Positions 22,430 to 34,568 are shown, counted from the stretch's first letter. The stretch: 64,000 nt of DNA from Dichetophora obliterata (GCA_963920525.1 OY986435.1:270725574-270789573); one strand, 5' to 3'. Numbers and translations: made by a program. The notes: generated by a model not told the origin, from the sequence alone.

Positions 22430-22830
22430 AGTCTGGTGCCAATTTTAAAAGAGGGCGAAGCATCTCAAATACATGCAGTTTCAATGGTAACATTTTATGT
22501 GCGCTGAAAAACAGGCTGGGTTTTATATAATACATCATAAATTTGCGATATCGAATGGCTTAGAGTTATAGGTCGGACAGCCTTGGAATTCAGTATTAGA
22601 CCTAAATTTACACATGCAGTTTTACTGATTTTCACTGAACATTTTATGGGCGTTGTACAAGGAAACGTTGCACTTCCTATAGAATCCTAATTTGTGATAT
22701 CGAATAGCTTTGGAGTTGTAGGTCGTACAACCTCGGAATTTAGTATTCGACCTCAATTTAGACATGCAGTTTCACTGATAATATTTTATGGGTATTTAAA
22801 AAGATACCTTGTTTTAGGTAGTTTTGTATA
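22430..22830 (-). repeat. 2-3 units of the ~140-bp family also arrayed at 55.3 kb
   Basis: acatgcagttt, attttatg(g/t)gcg, gatatcgaat(g/a)gct and gtaggtcg recur at spacings near 148. The reverse complement matches the monomers at 55290-56690. Confidence 0.8.
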
Positions 22831-22889
22831 AAAATAAACTACCAGAATTCATTGTTCGAAGTTTGTTGTTCAAAGGAGAGAAAAACTTA

Positions 22890-23290
22890 AGCATTCTATT
22901 CTTAAATCAATCAAATAGGCTAATAGTTTAAACGCAAAAGTAAATTTCTCAATTAAAGCTATATTTTGTCAGAATTGAGCAAGTCTAAGCCACATGAAAT
23001 CAGAAAAAAATGTTCAATTAAAGAAACATTTACTTTAAATTTTAGAATATTTTTTTAAATTCAAGTCAAATATTTCCTTGAAATGAGAAAAATTTGCTTG
23101 ATTTAAGTTAACAATTTTCTGAAGACAGCAATAATATGCTTGAATTGAGAAATGTATTTTCGTTGAATTGAGAACAATTTGCTTGATTCAAGTAAACAAT
23201 TTACTGTTAACAAGAATAATTTGGAATAACTTTAGAACGATATGCTTGATTTAAGGAAGCAATTTTCTTAATACAAGAATGTTTTGCTAA
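22890..23290. repeat. Degenerate short tandem repeats
   Basis: Many variants of (aa)tttgcttgatttaagtaaacaatttt separated by 30-60 bases. Too diverged for a fixed period. Confidence 0.5.
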
Positions 23291-23294
23291 TCTA

Positions 23295-23770
23295 TTAATT
23301 TATAAAAGCAAAAACAATAACTCTGTATAAAATCAATCAAATATGGCGGTGAAAGGAAGTAGATTTTATTTTTTAAACCAGAGAGTTGTGTATGTATCAA
23401 AATTGCATTTCTCTCTTTGCACAATCCTCCCCTCCTGGTAAATCGCTTTTTCGCTGATAATTACCAGGTGGCGTGACTTTTTGGCTTATAACTTTACCAT
23501 CCACGTCTTGGTTAATCGTTTTTTTTTTGCTGATACGTGACAACGTTTGTAAGCTTTGCTTGAAACTAATATTATATTAATTATGTGAGTCCCTGTTTAC
23601 TTGTGTTTGTAAATTAATTTACTCGTTTTTGGTTGGGCTCTACCAGGAAATTTTTAGATTTATGTTATTATCTGTGACCTCAACAACAACAAAAATTCTG
23701 TATAAAGTCAGGCTATCGTGTTTTGTGATTGATTTTGCACAGAGTTGTTGTTATTGCCTGCTTTCATAAA
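23295..23770. repeat. Fragments of the (AAC)n/TCTGTATA repeat family
   Basis: caataactctgtataaaatcaatcaa (23306), caacaacaaaaattctgtata (23683) and, inverted, cacagagttgttgttattgcc (23739) mark broken copies. Confidence 0.55.
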
Positions 23771-23849
23771 TAACTTGACACTAAACATTAAATTATAACA
23801 TTGTAAAATCATCAGAGATCATAATTAGTTATATAAATCTTTATGAATA

Positions 23850-24440
23850 TTGAAATAAATGAAGAAGCAACTAGAACAGATGGCAACCCTTGATAAAGTT
23901 GATGGCAGTGATCTATAAATAGCCTACTGCTACTGAAATGTCATATGATTAGCAGCCATACAATTCATAAGAATGAATTCCAAAATCTGCACATTCATAT
24001 GCTAGTTTAAACAGTGAGTTGATCACAGTTTAATCACTCAAAGACTACTGAAGAGGAAAATGTAGCGATTTCCGAAACAGACTGTCTAGTCAGCTGAGTG
24101 ATTGACTCTATACAGAGTTGTTGTTGTTGTTGCCTTCTTGAAAACTTACTTGATCTAAAGCTCACAATCTTAATTGACTTTTAAAGCAGTAAGTAAGATC
24201 ATCGCCATCAACTCTACAAAGGCTTCCATCTCTTCTAGTTGCTTCTTATTTATTTCAATATTCATTGGCATTCGACAATTTGTCGTAGTGAATCATAGAA
24301 CTGAAACGAGTTTTTTGCTTCGCTAAAAGTTAGTGTTTTAACTCAAAAGTGGCTTTTTCACATCCAAATGTTCAATTTCTCATGACTTTGACTGAAATTG
24401 ATTAATTATTAAAATTTAATTAAAATCTTACTTGATCTAA
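23850..24440. repeat. Palindromic copy of the dispersed (AAC)n family
   Basis: 23850-24175 matches 32241-32565 closely (for example tagcgatttccgaaacagac, aagcaactagaacagatggc). 24180-24440 is the reverse complement of 32060-32330 (cttctagttgcttcttattt; gcgaagcaaaaaactcg). The copy is therefore a head-to-head duplication of part of the same repeat. Confidence 0.8.
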
Positions 24441-25380
24441 AGCTCGCAATTAAATTTATGTAATTTATAGAAAACTTAATAGTAGGATGTGATACAAAAA
24501 CATGATACTTATGATACGATACGATTTGTAGCCAGTTCAAATTTTAAAAAGTAATTTTCCGTCATTTTTAGTCATTTCAAACAGTTTTGTGACTTTCAAT
24601 CGAATGCGGAAATAGCTGTGAAGTCCGTTTTTGACGTCATTTATGTCAAACCAGCGCACCATAAACCAGCTAGGTTGAAGCTCACTGTGTACCATGCGAA
24701 TTGCTTTACTGTCTTTATCTTTAAAACTTTATGTAAGAAATTTTATTTTAAAAAATTGTCACTGTTGTATTCAGCAGCTCTTAGCCGAGTACTCCAGCGT
24801 ATCCTTAAAGGTGTTGGTAGGAGTGTTAATTGGTGTCAAGTGTCAAAAACAAGTTGATTTCAATTTCCTTCTTTGGAAAAAAGTAAAAAACGTATTATCT
24901 CAAAAACATGTAAAATTGTATATAATTTTTTGGTGAAAATATGATAAAATGTGTGGAAATTTCAGGCAAATGCATATTTTAATCTTCTCTAAACATGACT
25001 AAAAAACATTTTTAAATCGGTTTTTAAATAGCAATTTCAAAATTTTCCAAAACCTTAAATTTCCTCTCCAAATCTGAATATACTTTATATTCTTAAATTG
25101 TAGAGGTTAAGTGCAAAAATTTTTCAGTTCTTATTAAATTAATAAAAATTAATAAGAAACAAAATGCCCTGGGTCTTCCAAAAATATGAGTAAAGGCTCT
25201 TAAGTTATTAATAAATATTACATAACTTCACAACACCGCCACATCGCGGATCGTAAGATAGCTATGAATCATTGTCTCGGCAAAACAAATATATTGCACA
25301 TACATGACCTAAATCGGTCAAATAGTTTACATTTATGTTTAAAGTATTCCCCGGCTGACGTTTTCTTGCCAGAGACCGTT
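24441..25380. other. Intergenic, no gene seen
   Basis: AT-rich sequence with overlapping short ORFs that have no recognisable motif. Confidence 0.4.
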
Positions 25381-25599
25381 TTATTGCCCGTTAATCTTAT
25401 ATGAACAAAACTGTCTTAAATACATAATTTTTATTGTTTTTATACAAACCTTGTTCTGATAATTACAAACACAACATAAAATCCCGCAACAAATTGGACG
25501 CTTCGTTTTTGAGTTATGGAATTTCAAACACATATCACAAAATCCCTTTTGATTTGGGGCAATTGTTTTAAATAACGAGCTTTTTGAAATTTTTGTCAC
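25381..25599 (-). pseudogene. Cysteine-rich ORF, possible piggyBac transposase tail
   Basis: 72 codons with CDMCLKFHNSKTKRPICCG then CCVCNYQNKVC. The spacing CxxC...KTKRP..C..C..C and terminal VC recalls the zinc-binding C-terminal domain of piggyBac-like transposases. No catalytic core is visible upstream within the frame. Chance cannot be excluded in so short an ORF. Confidence 0.3.
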
Positions 25600-25603
25600 C
25601 TTT

Positions 25604-25620
25604 CAACGCACTGTGCGTTG
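25604..25620. promoter_or_regulatory. Perfect 17-nt palindrome caacgcac-t-gtgcgttg
   Basis: Two 8-nt arms with a single central base. Related acgc/gcgt words follow (tgcgtggg, gcacgttgc, caacgcgcac to about 25678). Could be a binding site or the edge of an element. Confidence 0.3.
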
Positions 25621-25679
25621 TTAAATGCAACTTTGCGTGGGTAAAAATCCTTGCACGTTGCTGCTTACAACGCGCACAA

Positions 25680-26745
25680 ATTTAATAATTATTGTTTTAT
25701 GAAGTGAAATAAATTCCTATAGTTCCTGAAAAAAATATAAAATTTAAGACAGATTTCATGGATATAGTTACTAAATGCTTAAAGCTCCTTTGTTTTTCTT
25801 TTGCATTTTTTCTTAAGAAATAGCCTTTAATATTTCAAGGAAAAAATTTCAAAGCACCAACTGCGCACGCTGCTTGTCAACACTCACCATGCCACAAAGA
25901 TAACAATACAACCATAATTTTTTTTTATAGCATTGTACAAGCATTTCGTAAAAAAAAAATATCTGTGGCTTTAAAAAGTCCCTTGAATGTGCATTGTGTG
26001 TGTTAGAGTGTGCTAGTTTCCATACCATATGTTCTTTTTCTTTTTTGTTTTAATATTTCTTTAGCTGTCTTACTTGAGTTCTTGCACTCCGTTTTACAAT
26101 TTTTATGATCAACCAGAGACCTATTAGTAGGAATTTTTCAACTTAAAAACGGCATAAGTTATGAAAAAAGATTTATTCACAACTTCAGGAAAATATCACT
26201 TGTTTTGACTATTGCAAAAAGACAAAATACTTAAAAAATACAACAAGAAATTGGCTTATTCAAGGACGCTAGAGTGTTGCCTCCATTCCATATGGGATTT
26301 AATGCTTGTGCAGAAGTTAAAAATAAAAATAAAATTTAAAGTAGTTTAATATGTATAAGCGTTATAGTAGAAAAGTTGCAAGCATAAAACAAGAAACATA
26401 AGAAATAAAAAAAAAAAGAATGATGTACATTTGTAGATAACAGTTGAAGAGTTTTTGTGGAGCACAGTTTTAAGTTTTTATTTAAACATTATCGGTTTTA
26501 ATGCCAGGTGTCAACAAATAAACTATTAAGAAGAGAGAGCTAAAAGTTGAAAAGTAGTCACAATTTCTTAGTGTTTAAGATGTAGAATTGTTGATTCATT
26601 TTTAACACGTGATAATATCATACAAAGGACGCAAATTGTACATCACATTGGACATGCAATATATTCGATCTTAGTATTTCTATTTCAAGTCATTATCTAA
26701 AACTTAAAATCAATTTTAAATTTTTGAAGCATTTTGTATATACTA
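25680..26745. other. Intergenic, no feature seen
   Basis: No supported coding or repeat structure. Confidence 0.4.
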
Positions 26746-28330
26746 GATCCGCCTGTGGTCGAAATTCGACCAACTTTCTGAAATTTCAATCGTTTTTCTC
26801 ATTCTGAGGCATTGACCTTGCCTTAAGAAAATGTATTGTACTAAGAAAATCTTAAGTTTCGAGAGAAAGCAACAGTATTCGAGAATCGTCATAACTTTTA
26901 TATCAAAATTTTTCAGAATTTACTATTTGTAAAATAAAAAAAGTACTATAATAAAATGCTTATAGTAGGGTATCCGTAAGAGATAGCAAAAAATGTTTTT
27001 CCTACATTGTCAAATCTCACATTTCCTCCTACGCCATGTTTTTCCATTTCTTATAGTTTAGGTTTTACTTCAGAAATATTCTTTCAATGCTCATATTTTA
27101 GGTCAAAGGTCACATAACGATTCGATGAAAATCGGTTCAGAAACACGGAAAAACTGTTTCTCCTACGCCTATTTTTATATATAACGAAATGGCTTAAGAC
27201 ATAGATTTGTGTGTATAACTTTGGAGTGGTTTGAAATATTTGAAAACTTTTTTCACAGAAATTATTTTTTAAGTTGTAGAAATTTGTAGAAAATATAAAA
27301 ACAACATTTTGAAAAATTTAATTTTCATCAAAAAATCCTGATTTTCGATGATAGAAACTGTTTTTTGCATTATGTGTCAAAATGAAGCAATTTTTGCTAA
27401 TAAATGATATGTCATAAGAGAGAGTGTGAAAAAGAAAATTTTATAAGAAAAAAACTTACAACAACAAAAACATTTGGCCTATTTTTTGAGCAAAAACTGA
27501 ATGATTTAAAGGTATTTTTATAATACCATATAAAATATTGAAATGGTGAGATAACGGTAAATCTTTTCTTTTTTAACCAAATTTAATTTATTGATCTTTC
27601 AGCCAAAGAAAATTTGATGAAAATCGATTGTAAAATGGCCGAGATATTTGCTTGCAAAATCAAAGCTTGAAATTTCAATCGTTTCTTTCTCATTCTGAGG
27701 CGATGACCCTGCTTCAAGAAAATACGTTGAACTGAGAAAATCTACATTTTTAAGATATCTCAATAGTTTTGATGTCATTGTAGCGGGAATTTTTTTAACA
27801 TATTATTCAAGAAAAATTATTATCAAAAAAGCTTTCGTATACCGTTATATTTCTGAACGAACGACGTTTCATACAAAAATACGTTGTACTGAAAACATCT
27901 ATGTATTCGAACTGTCACAATAATTTTCATGTCAAAATATCGGAAATTTTTCAGACTTTACTATTTGTAAGAAATTTTACCATCACAATATCACACTTTT
28001 AACATAAAAAAATGCTTATTATAGGGTATACGTAAGAGATGGCTCAATATGTCGGAAGTATTTTTTGCACAACTTATCAATATCTAAGATGTCCTCTTAC
28101 ATTATATTCTTCTACTGTTACAGTTTAGCTTTTATTTAAAAATGCTCTTTTTACGCTCATATTTCAAGTCGAAGGTCAGCAACCTAAAATGTAATCATAC
28201 TGTGCAGCCAGATCTTTCATTTGATACCTCATTCACCATTCTTCCTCTTCCTAGCCCTGAGATTCCTTACTAAAAGTAATACAAACTTTCAACGTTAATA
28301 TTTCGGGTCAAAGGTCATAAATTTAAAATC
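26746..28330 (+). repeat. Dispersed repeat, two-unit copy
   Basis: Begins tatactagatccgcctgtgg. Unit words recur: aatttcaatcgttt-tctcattctgagg at 26786 and 27673; gggtatccgtaagagatagc / gggtatacgtaagagatggc at 26968 and 28023; ggtcaaaggtca-like at 27101, 28168 and 28306. Other copies: 13780-14065, 16123-16283 + 18226-18310, and 48605-48660. Non-coding; class unknown. Confidence 0.75.
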
Positions 28331-29049
28331 TTAAATGATTCTAAATAAAGTTTCATTGCCCATATTCTAAAATTAATATCGAAAAAGTGTACGACAACAT
28401 TTGATGTTTGCCTATTAATTTATACAAATGTTTACAAAATTTATTCAGAAGTTGACATTTTAATTATTTCAATACTATCTTAAAATGTATATGTATATAT
28501 CAATTTATTCATATGTAAACAGTACCTTAAAATAAGTGCGATTTACATAATCGGTTAATATTTTGTTTTTTTAACCCTAGAATACTAACCGTATTTCAAA
28601 ATAAGTTATTTTCTCTTTGAAAGAGTATAGAATCTTATTACAAAAATAAGTTTCATTTATAGCCATAATTTTTGATTGGAAAGATATAAATAACTGCCAA
28701 AAAAATATTTAACTGAAAAAATAATTAATGTGGATATGATTCGCGCTGGAAAAATACACTATTAGAGTTATAACTTTGACTTTTTCCGACCTGTGCGAAG
28801 CTGAGTTCATCTGCTAGATAAGCACCTAGTAAATATAATTTTCTTACGTTAGCTTCGTTTTTGATCAATTGATTTTGTTCAAAATTAGCATGGAGTGGTT
28901 TTTTGAGCTTAAAAATAAGTTTTTTGGTATCAGTTTTTAAAAACAACAAACGTTTAGGAGTCTCCAGCAAAATGTTTTTGAAAAATTATATTAATGTCAA
29001 AATAAGTAGTAAGAATAAGAATAAGTTTACTTAAGATTTAAGCTTGTTG
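28331..29049. other. Intergenic with one piggyBac-like terminus word
   Basis: ttaaccctagaatactaacc at 28571 has the TTAA-CCCTAG start seen in piggyBac-type ends, and a related inverted word (agtattctagggctaacc) is at 36052. The ORF at 28725-28970 (minus) shows no known motif. Confidence 0.3.
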
Positions 29050-29069
29050 TTATTCTTGATGTTATTCTT
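29050..29069 (+). repeat. Left target-site duplication of the RTE-like LINE
   Basis: ttattcttgatgttattctt is repeated with one change at 31611-31630. Confidence 0.8.
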
Positions 29070-31580
29070 GATCGACAGAAGACGCTCTTCCAGTGTATTG
29101 GATGTACGCACGATCCGTGGTGCAAACATTGACTCGGATCACTACACTCGGATCCGTACACGTCTGTGCGCAGCTAAAAATACACGCAACCCTACACAGA
29201 GAAAGCTAGACGTCGATAAGCTACAATCGAAACAGGCAGCCGATGCTTTCGCCACTCGACTCTCACTCCTGCTTCAAAACACTCCTCCAATCGATGATAT
29301 ATGCGCGCAGTGGACACATATTTCCAACTCCATGCGTGCGGCTGCTGAAGAGGTGATTGGCTACCAACGCCCTCGCCGAAACCAGTGACGCCACTGCAGA
29401 GAAAGACGCCGCCTATAAAGCCACCCTGTAGTCGGTTGTAACGCGCGCTGCTAAGGAGCGATACAAAGAAAAGAGGAGGGAAGAGAGACATATTTTCAGC
29501 CGGAAAAAAAGAGAGGCAGAAAAGCGCGAGCAGAAGAAGATTGAGATGTATGGTGACAGGAATGAGGCCCGAAATTTTTTCGAAAAAATAAGACGCCTTG
29601 CCGATGGTTTTAAAACCGTGGCCTCTTCCTGCAAGGATGAAAATGGGAATCTAGTGACAGATGTCCAGAGTACACTGTCGTTATGGAGGGAGCACTTCTC
29701 TAAGCTTCTAAATGGCGACGCTGACAACAATCCCGCCAATAGAGCCCGACTATGAAGAAGTTCTGACATCTATAGCTCGGCTTAAAAATAACAAAGCCGT
29801 GGGAGCTGATGGCTTACCTGCTGAGCTGTTTAAGAACGGAGGCAAAGCTCTACTTAAATGCATTCACGAGCTTCTATGGAGAATATGGTCGGAAGAATGC
29901 ATTCCGAACGATTGAAATCTCAGTGTGCTCTACCCAATCCACAAGAAAGGCGATCCCACTATCTGTGCCAATTACCGTGAGATAAGCCTTCTTAATACCG
30001 CATATACACCCAAAAAATATTTAGGATAAAATAACGAATAAAATCTTTGTAGAAATACAAACAGAGGCTATTCGTAGAATGTACAAATGTTTTGTACTAG
30101 TACCAACGTTTGTAGTGTTGGCCGCATGAAAAAATTTTTGAATTCGTAACTTTGTACATTCTACAAACGCTGAACTGAACGAACATTGTTTGAAAATATA
30201 CAAAGCGGTGGCAGCAGCGTTCGTATATTTGTTCGTATCTTTGTAAATGAAACCAATGCGTTTGTCAAATATACAAATATTTCTTTGTACAATGTACAAA
30301 CGGTCATTTGTATTATTCACAAAGTCGTTCGTAGTCTGAAAAGAACAAACAGCTTTGTAGAATATAATAATTGTTTTGTACATAGTACGAAGCTTTTTTT
30401 TGGGTGCAAGGTCCTGTCGAGCGTTTTATGTGAAAGATTGAAGCTTATTATAAACGAACTGATCGGGCCTTATCAATGTAGCTTCAGACCTGGAAAGTCC
30501 ACCATCGACCAGATTTTCACGTTACGACAAATCTTGGAGAAGACTTAAGAAAAACAAGTCGACACCCTTCGCCGCCTTCGACAGCCCAATAAGGAAGCAC
30601 CTGTACTCCACCATGTCTGAATTTGGTATTCCTGCAAAACTAATACGACTTTGCAGGATGACACTGAGCAACACCAGCAGCGCAGCTAAAATCGGAAAGG
30701 ACCTCTCCCCACCATTTATTACCAAACGAGGTTTCGGACAAGGTGATTCCTTATCGTGCGACTTTTTCAACCTAATGATGGAAAAGATCATCGGAGCTGC
30801 TGATCTGAGACGTAGTGGCACAATATTCTACAAGAGTGTTATGCTGCTTGCGTATGCTGATGACATCGATATCATTGGCCATAGTACGCGCGAAGTCAGT
30901 GCAGCATTTTCCAGATTAGAAAGAGAGTCAAGTCGAATGGGTCTGTCAGTGAATGCAGATAAGACGAAATACTTGGTGTCAACAAACAAACAGTCCCAGC
31001 GTCTTGAATCCCACGTTACAGTATTGTCAATACCTCCTTCGAGGTTGTGAAGGACTTCGTCTATCTGGGATCTAGCATAAACTCAACCAACGGTATCAGC
31101 ATTGAGATCAAACGAAGAATAACTCTTGCCAACAGGTGTTACTTTGGGCTCAGTAGACAATTGAGAAGCAGAGCCCTCTCTCGACGAACGAAAATCACGC
31201 TCTATAAATCGCTCATCATGCCCGTCCTACTTTATTCATCACAAACCTGGACGCTGAACAGCTCAGATGAAAGGACTTTAGGAGCATTCGAGAGAAATAT
31301 TTTTCGTAAGATCTACGGACCAATCTGCGTCAATGGCGAGTACCGAATACAGTGGAATGATGAACTGTATGAGCTGTACGCTGACATCGACATAGTCAAG
31401 CGCATTAAAATCGAGCGGCTTCGCTGGCTTGGTCATGTTCAGCGCAGGACGACCGCATCTTCGTTGGAAAGACCAAGTAGAGGACAACCTGACGAAGCTT
31501 GGAATTTCCAACTGGCGCCAGCAAGCGAAAGACAGAAATGGCTGACGAAGCTTGACAGAAAGACCGACATACGGTTGTAG
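29070..31580 (+). pseudogene. Endonuclease-reverse transcriptase pseudogene
   Basis: Begins in the APE C-terminus (SSVLDVRTIRGANIDSDHY, with the terminal SDH), then a linker with CAAKNTRNPTQRKLDVDKL and a coiled-coil-like basic stretch near 29470-29540. RT starts with YGDRNEARNFFEKIRRLADG, WREHFSKLLNGD and LKNNKAVGADGLPAELFK. A TGA interrupts ...ECIPND/NLSVLYPIHKKGDP. After the MITE come VLSSVLCERLK, YQCSFRPGKSTIDQIFTLRQ, motif A remnant FAAFDSPIRKHLYS, GFGQGDSLSCDFFNLMM, catalytic LLAYADDIDII (30844-30876), then KDFVYLGSSIN, ANRCYFGLSRQLRSRALSRR and RLRWLGHVQRR, ending at 31578-31580. At least four frame breaks and a short deletion before motif A make it non-functional, but the YADD is intact. 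RTE-like assignment rests on the motif pattern and GTAA tail. Confidence 0.85.
30007..30406. mobile_element. 400-bp MITE (CACCCAAAAAA ends) inside the RT gene
   Basis: Ends cacccaaaaaatattt and ttttttttgggtg. Flanks are TA (30005-30006) and CA (30407-30408). Removing the element and one dinucleotide restores the RT frame (LLNTAY-KVLSS), implying a TA duplication with the right copy mutated. The interior is rich in tttgtac/gtacaaa inverted words, so it folds extensively. The 120-codon ORFs on both strands are by-products. Confidence 0.85.
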
Positions 31581-31610
31581 CGCCAACTAAGTAAGTAAGT
31601 AACTAAGTAG

Positions 31611-31630
31611 TTATTCTTGATGCTATTCTT
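31611..31630 (+). repeat. Right target-site duplication of the RTE-like LINE
   Basis: ttattcttgatgctattctt; see 29050-29069. Confidence 0.8.
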
Positions 31631-31982
31631 TTTATCTCTTGACTTAAACCGGGTTATTAAATGTGGTGATTTTAATGTTAAAAATTCAATATTTTCGTTT
31701 TGCAAATCTTTTTTCAAAAGCTAAAGAAAATTTACCTTGTGTTAAGCGCATTTTATTTTTACCCGAATTTGTAGAGCTGTAGTGCCATCGATACAATTTA
31801 CTTATATTACATGTGTGATATACACATATTAGAAAAGAATCGGCCATCATCGGTCACATAAAGGAAAACTTGTTTTATATATGTAGATATTCAAGACCAA
31901 TTTATATTTAAGCGTGCCAAATTTGGTGGAATACAAGTCTGTCATATATGGAGAAACTTTACTTAATGTACATAACTTTTAC

Positions 31983-32570
31983 CGAAATCGATCAATTTTA
32001 TTCATGTTATAATTTAATAGATCATTAAACTAATTAACTAAATATTGCGGAGCACGGCCAAATAAGTTTAATTAATGTCGAATTAATTAAATAATCTAAT
32101 AATTGATCGATTTCGGTCAAAGTCATGTGTAATTTAACTTTTGGTTGTGAAAAAACCACCTTTCAGTTAGAACACTAGCCTCTGGCGAAGCAAAAAACTC
32201 GTTTGATTTCTATGGTGAATTTCGACAAACTGTCGAACATCAATGAATATTGAAATAAATAAAGAAGCAACTAGAACAGATGGCAACCTTGGTAGAGTTG
32301 ATGGCAGTGATCTATAAATAGCCTACTGCTTTGAAATGTCATATGATTAGCAGCCATGCAATTCAAAAGAACGAATTCCAAAATCTGCGCAGTCATATTC
32401 TAATTTAAACAGTAAGTTGATCACAGCGTAATCACTCAAAGACTACTGGAGAGGAAAATGTAGCGATTTCCGAAACAGACTGTCTAGTCAGCTAAGTGAT
32501 AGACTCTACACAGAGTTGTTGTTGTTGTTGCCTTCTTAAAAACTTACTTGATCTTAAGCTCGGAATTTAA
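31983..32570 (+). repeat. Full-length-looking copy of the dispersed (AAC)n family
   Basis: Starts with an inverted pair accgaaatcgatcaatt (31981) / aattgatcgatttcggt (32101). It continues through gcgaagcaaaaaactcgttt, aagcaactagaacagatggc, tagcgatttccgaaacagac and gagttgttgttgttg to cttgatcttaagctc. It gives the best sequence order for interpreting the broken copies at 10.5, 23.8, 39.4 and 52.9 kb. Confidence 0.75.
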
Positions 32571-33129
32571 TTAATGTTATTTTTTTCTTTAATGAAATCA
32601 GTAGATAGGTCTTATAATTCAATAGAAAAAGTTATTTCTTCGTAAATTCATCGACGATTTTATTCAGATTTTCAGAAAAGTTTTTTGACAACATGTATTA
32701 AAATAGCAGTAAAGAATGAAATTTTTCTATTTATTTCATCGCTTACATTTTTACAATATTATCAGAAAAATATTGTAATTCTGATTAGATTACAGTCTTA
32801 AATTCTTAAAAGACTTTTTTGCAAAGATTGATCTACTTATAAGACTTTATTAGACTTATGGCTTTTTTTCGTAAAATGTACTCAATCACCTCACTTGGGT
32901 TTTTTTTGCCTGGCAACAAATTTCACAAGAAAATTTCCGTGAGAGAAAGAAAGATAAAAACCCTCAAAAGAGGGTATTGCGTGAGTAACCCATTGCCGAG
33001 TTATGGTCCGAAGCTGCATTAAAATTTATTTATATTCGAACAGAATCTCATTCGATTATAAAGCACCTGTTATTTGTCCAATATCTTCCTCCGCTGATGA
33101 TGTATAAAAGATCGTCTCGCCTTTTAGGC
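32571..33129. other. Intergenic, no feature seen
   Basis: AT-rich, no element ends or coding motifs recognised. Confidence 0.35.
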
Positions 33130-33984
33130 AAACAAAAAATGTTGCCGCACACCAGCTAATCTGAAGCATTAATGAAAGAAAATTTCGTAAAAATTTTTTT
33201 TTTGACCTTACGTAGGGCTCGCGCATTAACGCATTTCTTCATAACTTCAGTATTTACCGTCCGATCTTAAAAAAGTATATGTTTGTATTTTTGTCTCATA
33301 GAGACTTATTTATTGTTATTAGGACTCATTGACTTCAGTTGACCCCTTATAGTACTGACCCACCAGATCTCAGTTTCTACTATCTTAAAGTACCGTTTTG
33401 ATTTCAGAAATGCAAAGCCCACAAAAAATCAAAAAACTTTTGTTAAGAAATTTTTCCACTATTTACACTAGAAATATTTTTAAAATTTAATTTTTAATAT
33501 TTTTGCAAAAAGTAGGGCAAATTTAGAATTTGTTTGTAATATTGTATTATTTTTCTAAAATATGCACCGAAAATATTCTTATCAGTCAGCAATTCAGACA
33601 TTGGTTTCTCCTTTAAAACTTCGTCAAACCTTCGACATTAACAGTCCGACCTTAAGGAACAGTTAATTTTAATTTGTATTTTTTATCATAAAAAAAGACA
33701 CAAATTTTATAGTAGAATAACAGTTTCAAACAAACCTATCTTAAATATTGTATTGAGCTACTTTTGAAATGAGCATTGAAATATCTAAGGCATATCAGTT
33801 AAAATTGCGTATATTTAACGATTTAATAAGACTTTATAATATATTATAATAATAAAGTAGTATTCAATCCGATTATAAGAGTGTAAAAAATAAATTTATA
33901 AAAACTGTCTTTTTTTATTAGTGAATTTAATAACACCAAACTCAGAGCGCGATATGAATAATTTTTTGTTATATCTGCAGCAAA

Positions 33985-34172
33985 ACAGTGATCGAAATCG
34001 AAAGTTGGGTGCATTTAATCAAAAAGCTGTCAGAAAGGTAAGCCTTTTTTGGAAACGCGCGGGCATTCCAATTATGTATATCTGAATCAGCTATTCGTAA
34101 ACGTTTAAATAAGCTTGTGAATGCTTTTTATAATATTGCTAAAAGTCCTTCAAGATGCAAATAAATCAGTGG
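33985..34172 (+). pseudogene. Decayed fragment of a transposon-associated protein
   Basis: Reads VRKVSLFWKRAGIPI, then after a frame change SESAIRKRLNKLVNAFYNIAKSPSRCK. The pattern W-x-K/R-A-x-IP ... L-x-KL-x(5)-Y-x(2)-I-x-K-S-x-SR is reminiscent of an uncharacterised family often found in arthropod and cnidarian repeats (from memory, not searched). It is the only coding trace in the TIR element, so it may descend from its transposase or accessory gene. Confidence 0.4.
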
Positions 34173-34568
34173 AACAGATTGTTCTTTATTTCGCGTTGCA
34201 AGTGTGACATTAACAGAAACATTCCATGAAATTTCAGCGACTTTAATAAAGTACCGATGAACAACGCATGGGTCCCATTTTATCTAAGCTCAAGAGCCGC
34301 TAGAAATGCAGTCTACTTGATTCACGTCAAAATTTGATCGCTTAAAGCTCGATGATTTTAATATGTGAAAAGTTTCTTAGTATAATAATAAAAGCGAGTT
34401 TTTAATCAACAGTTTTCCACTATTAAATTCTGTGTTCTATTTAAATGATTTTCTTTGGAAGAGTTTAATAGGTTTTTGGAGGGCTTTAATTGTATTACTT
34501 TTGAATAGTACATCAGGATGGTAGATTGCGATAAGAACGTTTTAGGTGCATATTTTATAAAATAATAT

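Larger units (their letters stand above)
29070..31610 (+). mobile_element. RTE-like non-LTR retrotransposon, 5'-truncated
   Basis: Flanked by 20-bp duplications (29050-29069; 31611-31630, 19/20 identical). It ends in a gtaagtaagtaa tail (31589-31610). The coding remnants run from the end of the APE endonuclease to the C-terminus. It carries a 400-bp MITE at 30007-30406. Confidence 0.85.

Noticed and set aside
30021..30548. Two 120-codon ORFs on opposite strands
   Set aside because: They lie within or across the MITE with tttgtac/gtacaaa inverted words. The RT frame is continuous when the MITE is removed.
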